From Plectosphaerella cucumerina (taxonomy: Eukaryota > Ascomycota > Sordariomycetes > Glomerellales > Plectosphaerellaceae), in contig JAGPXD010000004.1 of the NCBI GenBank assembly GCA_020746995.1, forward strand, positions 3,038,001-3,102,000: DNA of 64,000 nt, written 5' to 3'. How positions within the stretch are numbered: the stretch's first letter is position 1; each line of letters starts with the position of its first letter. The notes below the pieces were generated by a model, which worked only from the letters and a program-made list of their open reading frames with translations, was not told the DNA's origin and did no database searches. The position numbers were made by a program, and so were the translations under genes. Positions 1 to 11,114 of this stretch are shown one piece after another.

Positions 1-329
1 CGGCTGACGCCACGCACCTTGGGGAGGACGATGTCGCAGGACTTTGGGTCGGTGCCGATGACGAAGCCGCGGAGGCCGCGGGGCCGGTGGTCGAAGGAGA
101 GGCTGAGGGCAGAGCGGGGGCTGCCGAAGGAGAGACGGTCGCCGTCTTCGTCGCGCTCCGAGGCGGAGGCGTCGTCTTGCTCGTTGTCCTCGGAGATGCT
201 GTCGAAGCAGGGGCTGACGTCGATGCGTCTAGAGGCGTTCTGGGGCATGCGCATGGCTTCGGCCGCCCAGCGGTTCCCGGCCGAGGGGATGAGCCATGCG
301 ATGGTGTTGGAGAAGGTGGAGTTGGTCAT
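1..329 (-). CDS. FHA-domain protein, possibly a kinase (5' end only)
   Basis: This is the N-terminal part of a gene that runs off the left edge of the window. Translation starts at the ATG on the minus strand at 329 and stays open for about 109 codons. An acidic, serine-rich leader (residues 37-65) precedes the start of what looks like an FHA phosphothreonine-binding domain: GFVIGTDPKSCDIVLP followed by a GVS, matching the G-x-D...C/DI-x-LP...IS pattern of FHA strands. In Pezizomycotina, an FHA domain in this position is common in FHA-Ser/Thr kinases, but the kinase part lies outside the window, so that identity is inferred. The AAG/GTGCGT near the edge resembles a donor site. I read it as coding because the FHA pattern continues through it. 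Confidence 0.5.
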   Translation of the reverse strand, partial: MTNSTFSNTIAWLIPSAGNRWAAEAMRMPQNASRRIDVSPCFDSISEDNEQDDASASERDEDGDRLSFGSPRSALSLSFDHRPRGLRGFVIGTDPKSCDIVLPKVRGVS

Positions 330-1938
330 TATGACGGAAGGAAGTACAGGGAAAGATGAATAGCCGAAGTGAAGAGCGAAGGAGTGGCTGGAGTGATGCT
401 AGATGAAGATCACGCCGTGTTGGCTTTATCGGGTTGAAGAAGCCGGGAACGAATGTTGCAAAACAGATCGGATATGATGGAGTTGGTGATGAGGATGAAG
501 AGTGTTCTGGAGTCTGCTTCAAGTGATGGCTTCACGGGATTTTAAGGAAATCTTTCATGTGTTTCTGGGCCACGACGCGTCAACATCAATTTGTAGGTGA
601 AGCACCATGACCCCCTGGGACGTGTGGTCTCCAGGGACAACGGACAACCCAGACGAAACTAAGCCGCGACGGGCTGGACCTACGGCAGTGGAGGAAAACA
701 ATCGCCCATCAAACATCATGCAGGAACGATGCACGCTCTCTAGGGCTGGCGTGAGCCTCGTGCCGTGCAAGGCGGAGGGGGGCAGGGGAGAGGTGGCGCG
801 TGGTAACAGCGCGGGAGGCTCGTGGCCAATGGATTCTTCGGGGTCCGGAGGTGCGCCAGGCAGCGGTGGGGAGTTGGGTACTGGCTGGATCAAGGCCGCT
901 GTCGAGAATAACAGTGATGAAACGAGAGGATGACTTGTTCTTGGGGGTTTATTCACGGCTTGATGTTGTCGATGGGCGATCTGAGGCTTGAGAGGCCTGT
1001 CATCGCCATTGAAGTCGCAGTAGCAGTGATGAAGTGCCGAAGCGCCGGGCACCCTTCCATCAGGCATTCTAGTAATGAGTCACCATACGATCAACACTCG
1101 AGAGGACAGAGACCCTTCGGCTTCAGGACAAGAATCAGGTTGTCGGTGTTCCTTGTCCATGATGTGGTTGGAAACCAGGTGGTGATGCTGAGAAGACGGC
1201 CTCACCGCTGAGTCAGTTCGAGTCAGTCTCAACACCGTAACCGACACCGAGGACGACCGCCCCTTCCCGAATGGCGGGCGGGCCGCGCCCTCCAGCGGCC
1301 CAGGACCCGCCGCGGGGTCAGGGTCTTACCGATGCCCGCGCGCGGTACCTCCGGGGCCGGGCTCGCTGTTTTAGTGCTTCGTGCAAGTGGGCTCACATTG
1401 CGTGGAAGCTGCACCGTTTGATCTGGCGAGAGTGGTAAGCAGCGATGCCACTAGATCAAAAGGGGGATTGAGCACAACGGTTGACACGCTGTTGGAACCT
1501 CGGCGAACGTGAAGACAGAGGCAAGCACACTAGCCTCCGAGGACCGCATTACATGACGGCTGATTAATCGCCGAACGGCCATAATTCTTCGGCGGCACAT
1601 GTCTCGTCATACTCGACAATCACTCATCATCACACTTCTTTCTGAAAAAAGCCTGCGCGCATACTGTCTTCTAACCTAGAATCCAAGACGCCTCCAGAGT
1701 TCTAGCCACCTGTTCCAAATTGTTCCTCCCAAAACCGGCCCGTCCGTCGCCAATTGACTCGGCCGCTCGCGCCATCCTCGAGAACCCACCACCGCCGTTG
1801 CCGACCGAGAGAGAGAGCACGACCCCTCCTCCCCCACAAGACTCGGACACCGGCCCTCCACGTCGCCCAAGTTGCGCAGTCCGCCGACAACAGACAATCT
1901 CCTGCCTGCACGACACAAGATACCCCGACCTGGCCACA
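330..1938. other. Intergenic: divergent promoters of the FHA gene and RIB1
   Basis: No gene is supported here. Open frames occur on both strands but look compositional. From about 1640 the sequence becomes pyrimidine-rich and leads into the RIB1 start, so it is probably 5' leader. The frame upstream of 1939 stays open, but only from a TTG at 1720; it is proline-rich and shows no conserved motif. Confidence 0.5.
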
Positions 1939-3170
1939 ATGCCGGCCTCCGATTCCACAGCAACGGGCAATGCGCCCACCCAAGAGTGGCACGAGGACAC
2001 CCCGCATCTGCCTTCATTCTACTCCCCGCGCACAAAGGCCGCGGACCACAACTCGGAGACTGGCACTCCGAGTCACCACCGCCAACAGCCCGCCGACTCA
2101 CAAATCTCCGCCCTCGACCTCGAGAACCACCACGCACACCTCTCCGACCTGCCGCCGCCCTCCCTCCTTTCCCCGGCCTTCACCCCGCCACAGACCCCCG
2201 GCACGGCCACGCCCTCCGAAGTGCCGCGCGGCGTCCCCGTCGACTCCTCCGTCCCGAGCGGCGGCTGCGGCACCAAGCGGCCCCGCCTCCTCGAGACCCT
2301 GCCCGAGATCGAGTGCATCGTGCGCGCGCGCATCCCAACCACAACCGGCACGGAAATGTTCCTGCACCTCTACCAGAATAACGTCGACAACAAGGAGCAC
2401 CTGGCCATCGTCTTCGGCCCGCACATCCGCAGCAAATCTCTCGATGCGCCGAGAGAGGGCGAGACGGAGATGGATAGGATGATCCGCGGCGCCTACACGG
2501 GCCGCCTCTTCCCCGGGCGCACCACGAGCGGCATGGCCTCCGGCGCGACAAGCGCACCGCCGCCTCAGCTCGAGGCACCCGCGCCGCCGGCATCGCTGGG
2601 CCCGCCCCTCGTGCGCATTCACTCCGAGTGCTACACGGGCGAGACGGCGTGGTCGGCGCGCTGCGACTGCGGTGAGCAGCTGGACGAGGCGGCGCGCCAG
2701 ATGAGCCTGCCGGGAAACAAGGCCGGCGGCATCATCATCTACCTGCGGCAGGAGGGGCGCGGTATCGGCCTGGGCGAGAAGCTAAAGGCGTACAACCTCC
2801 AGGACCTGGGCTCTGACACGGTCGAGGCGAACCTGCTGCTGCGGCACCCGGCCGATGCGCGCAGCTACGGCCTCGCCACGGCTATGCTCATGGACCTGGG
2901 CCAGACGGATGTGCGACTCCTGACCAACAACCCCGACAAGATCCGCGCCGTCGAGGGGCCGAACAGGGAGGTGCGCGTCACGGAGCGCGTTGCTATGGTG
3001 CCGCTGTCGTGGAAGGGTAAGGGCGGATTCAGGAGCGAGGAGGTGGAGGGATATCTCAAGACAAAGGTATGTTGGTCTTGTCGCCTAATGTTTTGTGCAA
3101 CCGTGACTGACAGTGTCGGTAGATCGAGAAGATGGGCCACATGTTGGATATGGGTGCTCTCCCGTCATGA
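1939..3170 (+). CDS. rib1: GTP cyclohydrolase II (RIB1, riboflavin biosynthesis)
   Basis: Catalyses the first committed step of riboflavin synthesis, opening GTP to 2,5-diamino-6-ribosylamino-pyrimidinone phosphate with loss of formate and pyrophosphate. Two exons, 1939-3066 and 3123-3170, with a 56-base intron (GTATGT...GGTAG), give 391 residues. The zinc site is visible near residues 227-243 as HSECYTG followed by RCDCGEQLDEA, giving the three cysteines of RibA-type enzymes. It is followed by the RQEGRGIGLGEKLKAY catalytic segment near 270 and the TNNPDK GTP-contact segment near 330. The first ~130 residues are a low-complexity, proline-rich fungal extension. I chose the ATG at 1939 because its context is CACAATGCC; the earlier in-frame start at 1720 is TTG. 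Family assignment is firm; the start is less certain. Confidence 0.92.
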
Positions 3171-3712
3171 GAGACGGAAGAGTGTGGGCTGGAATCAATA
3201 CACACGTTTTTTTGCATATACAGTCATGTATCCGGGAGTTTGGGCGGTCATTTGCGGGATGGGCTGGGCTGGAGCGGTCGTGAACCCATGCGCGACGAGC
3301 ACTCTGAGAGGAGTGTCGAGCGAATACCTAGCAGGAGTTGTACAAATCAACTTTACATTCTGCCACGATGCTTAGACCGAGGATTGGACGTTTGTCCCCC
3401 GACAGCGCTGACCCAGGCTCTGTTCAGGGGCCCCAGCGCTGCAGATGCACACGAGACAGGGGACGAGGATGCACCCCACACGTCATCTGCAGCTTCGGCA
3501 TCCCCACTTATATTTCTTCTTAGCACTGCTGGGACACTGAGGTTCACTTTGCGCGAACGACGCGCCTGCCTGCCAGCCCTGCTTCTGCCCTTCAACTGCA
3601 GATTGCTCTGCCGAAGCTTTCTCCCAACCACGAACCACCACTTCAACGTCAAATCAGCTGGACTCAACCATCAAAAGACTAAAGACCGCACACAGCCATC
3701 GAAAGACCCGTA
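3171..3712. other. Intergenic between RIB1 and the coilin-like gene
   Basis: Holds the RIB1 3' end and the promoter and leader of the coilin-like gene. The last ~100 bases are C/A-rich, as in fungal 5' leaders. No gene is seen. Confidence 0.5.
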
Positions 3713-6700
3713 ATGGCGGACCGCGAGCTGCGGCTCCGGCTGCAAGTCCGCCGTCACGGCCTTCCCGACGTGAACCTCCTCTGGAACGCCCCCACCGGCC
3801 CCGATTCGACCATCTCCAAGCTCGTTGAGAAAGTCAACGAGGTCGTCCCTCTCGAGAGCGCAGATTGGGGCTTTGAGGACTACGTTGTCGAGCTTAGGAG
3901 CGCCGACGGGACGTCCTTCGAGTGTCTCCACTTCCAGCAGGTTGACAAGGTCCTGAAGGACGAGGACCAGGTCATGTTTGTCTCCCTCCATCTCCGTGTT
4001 CGCTGTAACGCCGCTGACTTTTGCGATTACAGAATACGCTCCTTGCTCACCGATGACATACGGATCCGACGTGCTAGTGGCAGACATCAGATCACCTCCG
4101 ATGGCAGACATCTCGTTGACGGCGTGGCCTACGGCCGCCGATGGCTAAACGCACCGAGAAATCGGCCACCTGTCGACCTTCCGCCTCGGAAACGCGCGAG
4201 GATCGAACAGAGTGAATACGATGACGACGACGAGGGTAGTCCCCCGCTACTTCTTGACTACCCACCACACCTCAGACGAGACGGGTCGAGGCGCACCACC
4301 TCCGTTCGGTTCGCAGGTGGCTACGACGATGAAGATCTGGACGACGATGATGAGTACGACGATAACTACGAGGAGGACGAGCAAGACCGCCGTCCCGTGT
4401 ACAATACCCGATCGTCGAGCAGAGGCCATGCGATACCCAGCGATGTTCTCGCCGACGAACTGCGCCGACTCAACGGAGATCTCTCTGCCCACGGGACGGC
4501 CGCCGACAGACCTCCCCGGCCTGATGCGCCCACCCCATTGACGGCGGTTAGAGGCCGCCCTCTGGTCCGAAAGCGCAAGGCCGAGGACGCCCTTTCTTCC
4601 TCAGGGGAGTCTTCAAGCCACGTCTCGGAGTACACTACCACGAGCGCGGTCGAGTCTGCTGTGTCTGAAGAATCTGATGGCGACGATACCGTCATCAGAC
4701 ATCCCCAAGTTTACGAAGCCGCCCATGTGGGCTCTGATCGGAGTAGCATGCCCAGCATGCTGCAGGAGTTCATCGAACACGAGGCCGCGCAGGGATATAC
4801 CACTACTGTCAGGCAGACGGGGCCGAACACGATCGTCATTAGCGATGGCGAGGGCAGTTCAGAGTCCGAGTCCGAGTCAGGATCGGAGCTTGAGTCTGAA
4901 TCCGAGTTCGATGCATCTCCCGTAGCTCACCCTCCTGTCAATTTCGGACGCGCAGCCAAACCCTCAAACAAACCTCCCAAGAACGCTATCAGCGACAGCG
5001 AAGACAGCAGTAGCGGCGATTCCGAGTCGGAGTCCGGGTCTGAGTTTGAGTCTGAATCCGAGGCACCTGTCGCGACTGCAACAGCCGTCAAACGTGAAGG
5101 CACAAAGGCCGTCGTCGTCGAAGACAGTAGCAGCGGCGAGTCTGGGTCGGATTCTGAATCTGGTTCTGAGGACGAGTCTGAGTCTGATGCACCTGCCACG
5201 GCTGCTACGGCTATCAAACCTGCGGCGTCAAGCAAACCCACAAACAAATCTCCACGGAAGGCCGTCAGAGACGAGAGCAGTAGTGGTGAGTCGGAGTCGG
5301 AGTCTGGATCCGATTTAGAGTCTGGGTCTGAATCTGACTCCGGATCTGACGAAGATTCCGAGGACGGCTCCTCAGATTCTGACGACGCTGAGGATTCAAA
5401 CACCAAGCCTGCAAAAGGGGCGAAAGCTGCAAAGCCCACGCCGAAAGTGGCGAAAGCTGCGCCAAAGGCTGCGAAACCGTCATCAAAACCTGCATCAAAG
5501 GCTGCAAGAGCTGCGCAGCCCGAGTCCGAGGCATCCTCGAGCAGCAGTAGCGATGTGAGCAGTGACAGCGACATCAGCAGTGACAGCAGCGGCAGCAGCG
5601 GCAGCAGCGATGACGACTCGGATCTGTCAAGTGATTCGGACTCGGAACCAGACGAGGTGTCGAGCAAGCCCGCCGTTGCTCATATCACGAATCTGGACAA
5701 GACCCCGGCAGACAAGTCTCGGACGGACAAGCCGGAACCATCTGCCGCGACCCAACCCACGACCTCTGTTGCCCCTGGACAAGGTATGGCCAAAACCCAA
5801 AGGAGGAATCTCCGTCGCCGCCTCGCCAAGGCAGGTGGACGGACTGGTCAGCTCGAGGCTGCTGAGACGGAGACCTCGGAGACCACAACGGCCACAGAGT
5901 TGACGGAGCTGCAGCTAAGGAAGCAAGCTTTGCTTGACCTGATGCACGTCGACACTCCGGAAAAGCCCGAGTCCGGAAAGAAGGCCAAGTCTGCCGCCGG
6001 TGCCAGTGCCCCTACCCCATACGCGCCTGGCAACTTTCCCGCGTCCCTCGACGAGACAGTTCACGACAAGCCTGAGGAGATCGCCGAGGAGACTGTGGGT
6101 GATGCCGCAAAGTCGACCTCCGAAGACGCCTCGACGTCGCCTACGGTCCAACGGCGGCTTAAGCTCAATGTGGACGCCGGACGCAGGATCCTGTTTGGCG
6201 CGCTAGGCTTCACCAACCCGAAGACCAAGGCTGCCGAAGAAAAGGTCCGCGACAAACTTATGAAGGATGTCCGGCCCCTCAAGAACCACCGCGCCGAGGA
6301 AGAAGCCAAGGCGGCTGCCGAACAGGCCATGGAAGTCGACGCTCCGGTCGAGGAGGAGGATCCTGATGCTTGGCGCAAAAGGATCAACTACCGCGCCGTC
6401 GAGTGCTGCCAGGAGGGCATCGAGCTCTCCGAGCCGCCCTTCCCCTTTGTCCAGCGATGGGATCCTCAGCAGCAGGGCAATTTCAGCAAGAAGAAGGGCA
6501 AACGTAAGCGGGCGCAGCAAGCTGCTCAGCATGAAGAGGAAGCAGCGGATGCCAACCACAAGAAAGCCAAGGTGGGTGGCGAGGCGGAGACGCCCGATGA
6601 GTCGTGGGCGGCCTGGGAGGACTCTGCAGTCGACGACGTGGTGCTCAACTATGACGACCCTCCTTCGATATTGGTGGCGAACGAAAGCCAATTTTCCGAC

Positions 6701-8340
6701 CTCGACGACCTTCCCGCTCTCCCAGCCGACGTGACAACTCTCCCGGCGCTGCTTCCGGGGGCTGCCAGACCCGGCATGGTCATCACACACAAGCATTGGC
6801 GTCTTGGGGGGCAGGACAGCTGGGGTCCGGAACTGGTCGACCAGACGGCCGTCGTGGTTAAGGCCGAGGGCGATGATGGGTCGCAGATCCGCCTTCTCCT
6901 TGCTAAACGGGACCGCGAGCCTGAGTCGGATGAAAAGGAGTATGATGAGGTTACTGGCCAGCGTATCTATGGCCGATTCGAGGTTCCTGATTTCGAAGAT
7001 GAAGATGACGGGAGCCCCAAGGGGCCTGATGATGGGTACCGTACCCTCAACTTCTCGGAGCTCATCGACCCCAGGATTGTGCAGCAGCCGCCCAAGGCTT
7101 ACGACGTCGACCCAGAGACTTCCCAGAAGGACGGTCCTCTGCCCGAGAGCGTCGTTCAGGAGACGCAATTCGAAGAGATGGATGTTGAGGCGCCCACGTC
7201 CGCGCAGCCTGATGCCATCGAGCAGCAGTCCAGCTCAACGGAAACCATGAAGGGCAGCGAGAAGGAGCAGGTTGTTGTGCAGCAGGTCGTTGTGCAGCAG
7301 GTCGAGACATCAAGGAGCGAGTCTCTGGATAAAACGGGTGGGGGGTCGCCCGCACGCCTCCAGACTAACAGTCCGTCCCGGCAACTCCGAGCCGAGCAGC
7401 CTGTTACGTCTCCCAAGCCTGACGCCGCCTCGGACGCTTCTCAGGATGTTGTCCCTGACAGCGTCCCGGAAGCGTCGACCGACGGAGGGTAAGTCGCGAC
7501 GATGTGGAACCTCGGCAGCCCGGACTTGGTTTGCTGATTCCCGATAGCAGCATTCACAGTGGTCGGCAACCTGATCCTGACTTCCTGGGTGACGATATCG
7601 GGAACTCTCCTGAGCGGCTCGTGCATGTCAGCGAAGACACGTCTCAGGAGCTGACGCCCAAGGCCCAGGCCAGAGACGCAAAGTCAAAGGCCGAGCCGGC
7701 TGTGTCGACGCCGAAGCGTAGCACAATGTCCTCAACACCATCGTCAGCAGTATCCCTCCCGACCCTCGACGACGTGTGGAACACGGCGACGACATCGCGG
7801 AACCTTCGGAGCATGTCGAAGAGTGGACCCGAGTCGCCAATGCTCAAGCTCAAGTCGGAGTTTGCAGGTCCCAAAGATGGACAATCCACCCCGAAGAAGA
7901 ATCTCTTCCCCAACTCGACGCAGCCGGTGACCGGGTCGGTCTTCAGCCCGCTGAACGACAAGCCGAAGCTGCGCCTCTCCAATACAAAGACCCGGAGGAC
8001 GTCTACCTTCACCATTCCCGAAGGGTCGCAGGTGGTGGCCCTGTCGTCCGACGACGACGATGACGCGCCGCCCCTGGAGGAACACTACGCTGAGGACGAC
8101 ATCGACGCAGACTATGAGGTTGCCAAGAGGACACCGCCCAAGGGCAAGACGCGGGCGCAGAAGCCTGCTGTCCGCCGGGGCGCGGCTAGGGGCAGGGGAA
8201 AGGCGGCGGCGTCGCGCGCTGTGAGCATGCCGGCGAGCGCGAGGCAGGTCATACGCCGCGGTACGGCGTCGGCCACGTCGGTGTACAATAAGGGCAAGCC
8301 GCGTCGCTCGACCAGCATAGCCTGGGACGGGGAGATTTGA
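3713..8340 (+). CDS. Coilin-like nuclear protein with Nopp140-like acidic repeats
   Basis: Three exons, 3713-3975, 4033-7488 and 7548-8340, give 1,503 residues. Intron 1 (GTTTGT...TTACAG, 57 bases) restores EDQVIIRSLLTDDIRI; intron 2 is GTAAGT...GATAG. Residues 1-100 form a ubiquitin-like fold candidate (RLRLQVRRHGLPDV...) resembling the coilin N-terminus. Next come an Asp/Glu-rich stretch, four degenerate Ser-Glu repeats, a basic Lys-Ala-Pro stretch and another poly-Ser/Asp block; such alternation is typical of Nopp140/SRP40. A conserved C-terminal region around HWRLGGQDSWGPELVDQT and IRLLLAKRDRE resembles the atypical Tudor domain of coilin. The tail is basic with RRGAARGRG. I infer a Cajal-body or nucleolar scaffold role in RNP assembly. 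The coilin assignment rests on remembered domain layout, not a search. An alternative is a lineage-specific acidic nuclear protein. Confidence 0.6.
4838..5400 (+). repeat. Four degenerate Ser/Glu-rich repeats within the coilin-like gene
   Basis: Four units of roughly 120-150 bases each encode a run of the type SSSGESESESGSELESESE, followed in the first three by a short Ala/Thr/Lys/Pro spacer. The units are clearly related but diverged, which points to old internal duplication of a casein-kinase-2-like phospho-acceptor module. Confidence 0.75.
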
Positions 8341-9143
8341 GGAAGAGTCTGGACGGAGAGAGGGCTGATGATGCCCCGTCATTATGATACCCGGGAGCCT
8401 CCACGCGAGGCCTTGTATTTTAGGGGAGTAGGGACCGATGAAACAAAGGATATTTGTTAAAGAAAGGGGGGACCCCTGGTTGTGTTTCCCAACCGCCGCG
8501 TGGCGGGCCGATCGACTGGTCGCCAGGTCTCCTTCAAAAGACCGTGGGGAAAACCCCTGCATCCACGACCACTCGTCGCCAACGCCAATGATGGGCTTTC
8601 TGTTCTTGCAGTCGCTTTTCGAATTTTTGGGACATTTCTCCAAGTGCAGCGCCCCCAAGCTCGATGACCAACCCTGCTGATCGCGACGCTGTGTAACGAT
8701 TGGCCACAAGCGGAGCGTGACGACCCCCAGACCTCTGACCAGGAACACCTCGTGGCCAGCGGGATGCAAACCGCCCGCGACGACTGTGACCCATCGCCTG
8801 CCTTGGTCAAACAAGACAGGACATCAGGGGCCGATTGCTGCACCGTGTGTGTGGAGGTATGATTGAAGCAGGCGCAAACTGGGAAGAGGTGAGGTATGAT
8901 CTATCAGGAGGAAGCCCTCGCGTGATGAACCCAGGACGTGTGACGTTCTTCTTACCTTCTTTCCTTGCTCTTCCATCTTTGATTCCTCATCTGATAATTT
9001 CACTTGTTCTGTATTTTATTCTTCGAGACGCGATAAAGAACTGCGTCAGAGCGGTTCCCGTGTGCTTGGAACGGCTTCAGGGCGTACAGCTATATATCAA
9101 GACGACGAACCTTCAGCTCTAGGGCAACATCAAACTCAACACG
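8341..9143. other. Intergenic; promoter of the small secreted protein
   Basis: No gene is supported. A TATATATC element at 9091-9098 lies about 50 bases before the ATG at 9144. The long minus-strand frame crossing this region is antisense to the coilin-like gene and looks compositional. Confidence 0.5.
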
Positions 9144-9605
9144 ATGCTCTCGCTGATCCGCAAGATGCTCTCCCTCTTCATCATCCTCCTCGCAGCGACG
9201 GCCACAGCACTTCCTGCAACATCTCCTGCACCACTCTCACCAGCATCACGACCACCAGCGCAGACACCCGCGCCAGAAGAAGCCTCCCCGCCGTCTTGGA
9301 CAGTCATGATGGCCGCTCAGGCACCAGCACCGACACAGAACGAGTTCCGTCCCACCGACGGGCCGCCAGACTACGACGTCCTCATCCCCGCCGACCCGGA
9401 TGCTGCGCCGCGCCCTACGGCCGATTTGGCCGAGTACGGCCTCACGCAAATCACGTACTACAGCTGCGCTACTATTGCTGCCGCTACGCAGTGCGGTTGG
9501 CATAGGCCGCTGGTCCCTGTGTCCGCTGCGCCGCCGGCGAGGGGAGTTGGGCTTGGGGCCGTCATCGCGTTGGCCTGCGGCACCGCTGCCTTTCTCCTGC
9601 TCTGA
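9144..9605 (+). CDS. Small secreted, probably GPI-anchored protein
   Basis: Single exon, 153 residues, no recognised enzyme domain. The N-terminus is a signal peptide (MLSLIRKMLSLFIILLAATA, likely cleaved near ALPA). A Pro/Ala/Thr-rich mature segment follows, then a short conserved-looking module around YGLTQITYYSCATIAAATQCGW with two cysteines. The C-terminus is a Gly-rich hydrophobic tail ending in ACGTAAFLLL with no charged residues after it, as expected for a GPI attachment signal. The protein is therefore probably attached to the plasma membrane or cell wall. A second in-frame ATG seven codons in would give almost the same signal peptide. Function unknown. Confidence 0.7.
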   Translation: MLSLIRKMLSLFIILLAATATALPATSPAPLSPASRPPAQTPAPEEASPPSWTVMMAAQAPAPTQNEFRPTDGPPDYDVLIPADPDAAPRPTADLAEYGLTQITYYSCATIAAATQCGWHRPLVPVSAAPPARGVGLGAVIALACGTAAFLLL

Positions 9606-10433
9606 GCCCTCCCAGACTCGAGCCTGGGCCAACACCAGTTTGAGAGAGAGACATACCATCTAGCTGCAGGTCAGCATTTACGGAGAAACGACATAGACAG
9701 AAGGCCGCACATATGGCGGGGGGGATATCTCAAGCGAATACTTTCTACCGGCGTCGGGCGTCACAGGGGGAATACCATGAATACCATCGTCATATCATTT
9801 TCTGCAGTGTGCGCTCCTTCTAGACCTGGCCCCCTCCCTCGTATTAAGAAAGTCGTAATTCTGTGCTGTTGGCGCGGGGAAAAAGCAAAGGCGGGAGGAA
9901 GGAAGAAAAGTAGAAGGGGGCCTGGCGGGGGGTTGTGAAGAAAGAGAAAAAAACAAGGTTCGGGTATTTCAGAAATCGAAGAAAGGGTCCAGCAGAAGAG
10001 AACAGATCAAGAACCGCCCCTTTTTGTGCCCATGCACCGCCGCCCACCACCCCCGTGTCCTCCACAGATGCTCCGTCGCAGTCGTACATGCCCCGTGGAC
10101 AGGGGCGTCCTGGGTCCTCATATCTTCCCCGTATTGGTGTTCCGAGCATGCCCCCTTGCTGTCTTGGCTGCTGGATTCGACCGCCGTGTCCCGACATATG
10201 ATATTCTGGCGTCTCTGTTGGGTAATTCCCATTGTGGATGCAGCCAAGTAAGGGCATTGGACTGGGAGGTTCGTCTTGTAGGCATGCCTCGTCGGGGGCA
10301 CAGATGGCCGATCGCTGGTCTTCGCTTGACGCCTGGCGTCGGTCACGAAGGGTGGCGTTTGGGGTCCTCTGAAAGTGAAATACTATCGTTACAGTTGCGG
10401 TGTCGACGTCGGAGTCGGTGTCGGAGTCGTGAA
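9606..10433. other. Intergenic 3' region between convergent genes
   Basis: Probably contains the 3' UTRs of the secreted protein gene and of ARF6. The TCGGAGTCGGTGTCGGAGTCG motif just past the ARF6 stop is a short tandem repeat. No gene is seen. Confidence 0.45.
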
Positions 10434-11114
10434 TTAAGCCTTCTTGGCAGGCGTCGGCGGGGCCTTGACGTTGTTGGACAGCCAGGCGAGGCCCTCGAGC
10501 AGGCCCTCTCCGGTCGTGGCGCAGCTCGGCACGACGTACCAGATCTTGTCTTTCAGCTTGGACAGCTGGAGGGCCTCGGTGACTTCTTGCGGCTTCATGG
10601 CTGGGAAGAGTCAGCGGGGAGGGTGGGAGAGCAAGGTGCTCCAGTGGACACGTACCGTCGGCGATATCCTGCTTGTTCGCAAAGACGAGCAGCAGACTGT
10701 CCTTCATTTCCCTGTCGTTGATGATGCGGTGCAGCTCCGACCTGGCCTCTTCGATTCTTGCGCGGTCGGACGAGTCGATAACGAAGATCAGACCCTGGGT
10801 GCCTACGGACATAGAGGGTCAGTTGGGGCTCAGGCATGGGGGGAGAGGGGTTGGGATGACATACCGCTGAAGTAGTGCCTCCACAGGGGGCGAATCTTGT
10901 CCTGGCCACCGACGTCCCAGACGTTGAACTTGACGTTCTTGTAGGTTACCGTCTCGACGTTGAAGCCGACGGTGGGGATGGTGGTGACGTCCTGGCCCAG
11001 CTTGAGCTTGTAGAGAATGGTGGTCTTGCCGGCGGCGTCGAGACCGAGCATGAGCAGGCGCATCTCCTTGGATCCGAAGATCTTGCCCATCATCTTGGAC
11101 AATTGGCCGCCCAT
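10434..11114 (-). CDS. arf6: ADP-ribosylation factor 6-type small GTPase
   Basis: Three exons on the minus strand, 11114-10865, 10802-10656 and 10600-10434, give 187 residues. Introns are 62 and 55 bases with GTATGT and GTACGT donors. Visible motifs are Gly2 for N-myristoylation, the P-loop GLDAAGKTT, switch I around TIPTVGFNVE, WDVGGQDK (switch II), NKQD and SCAT for guanine binding. TYKNVKFNVWDVGGQDK and ELHRIINDREM are closer to ARF6 than to ARF1. ARF6 acts at the plasma membrane in endocytosis and actin and polarity control, and in filamentous fungi in hyphal tip growth. The N-terminus is a few residues longer than in animal ARF6, and the last ~10 residues (PPTPAKKA) are a fungal-type extension. 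Confidence 0.93.

Noticed and set aside
1720..1938. N-terminal extension of RIB1
   Set aside because: It would need a TTG start; the proline-rich frame looks like leader sequence, and the ATG at 1939 has good context.
7744..8814. 356-codon minus-strand frame
   Set aside because: Mostly antisense to the last exon of the coilin-like gene, with Arg-rich composition and no motif.
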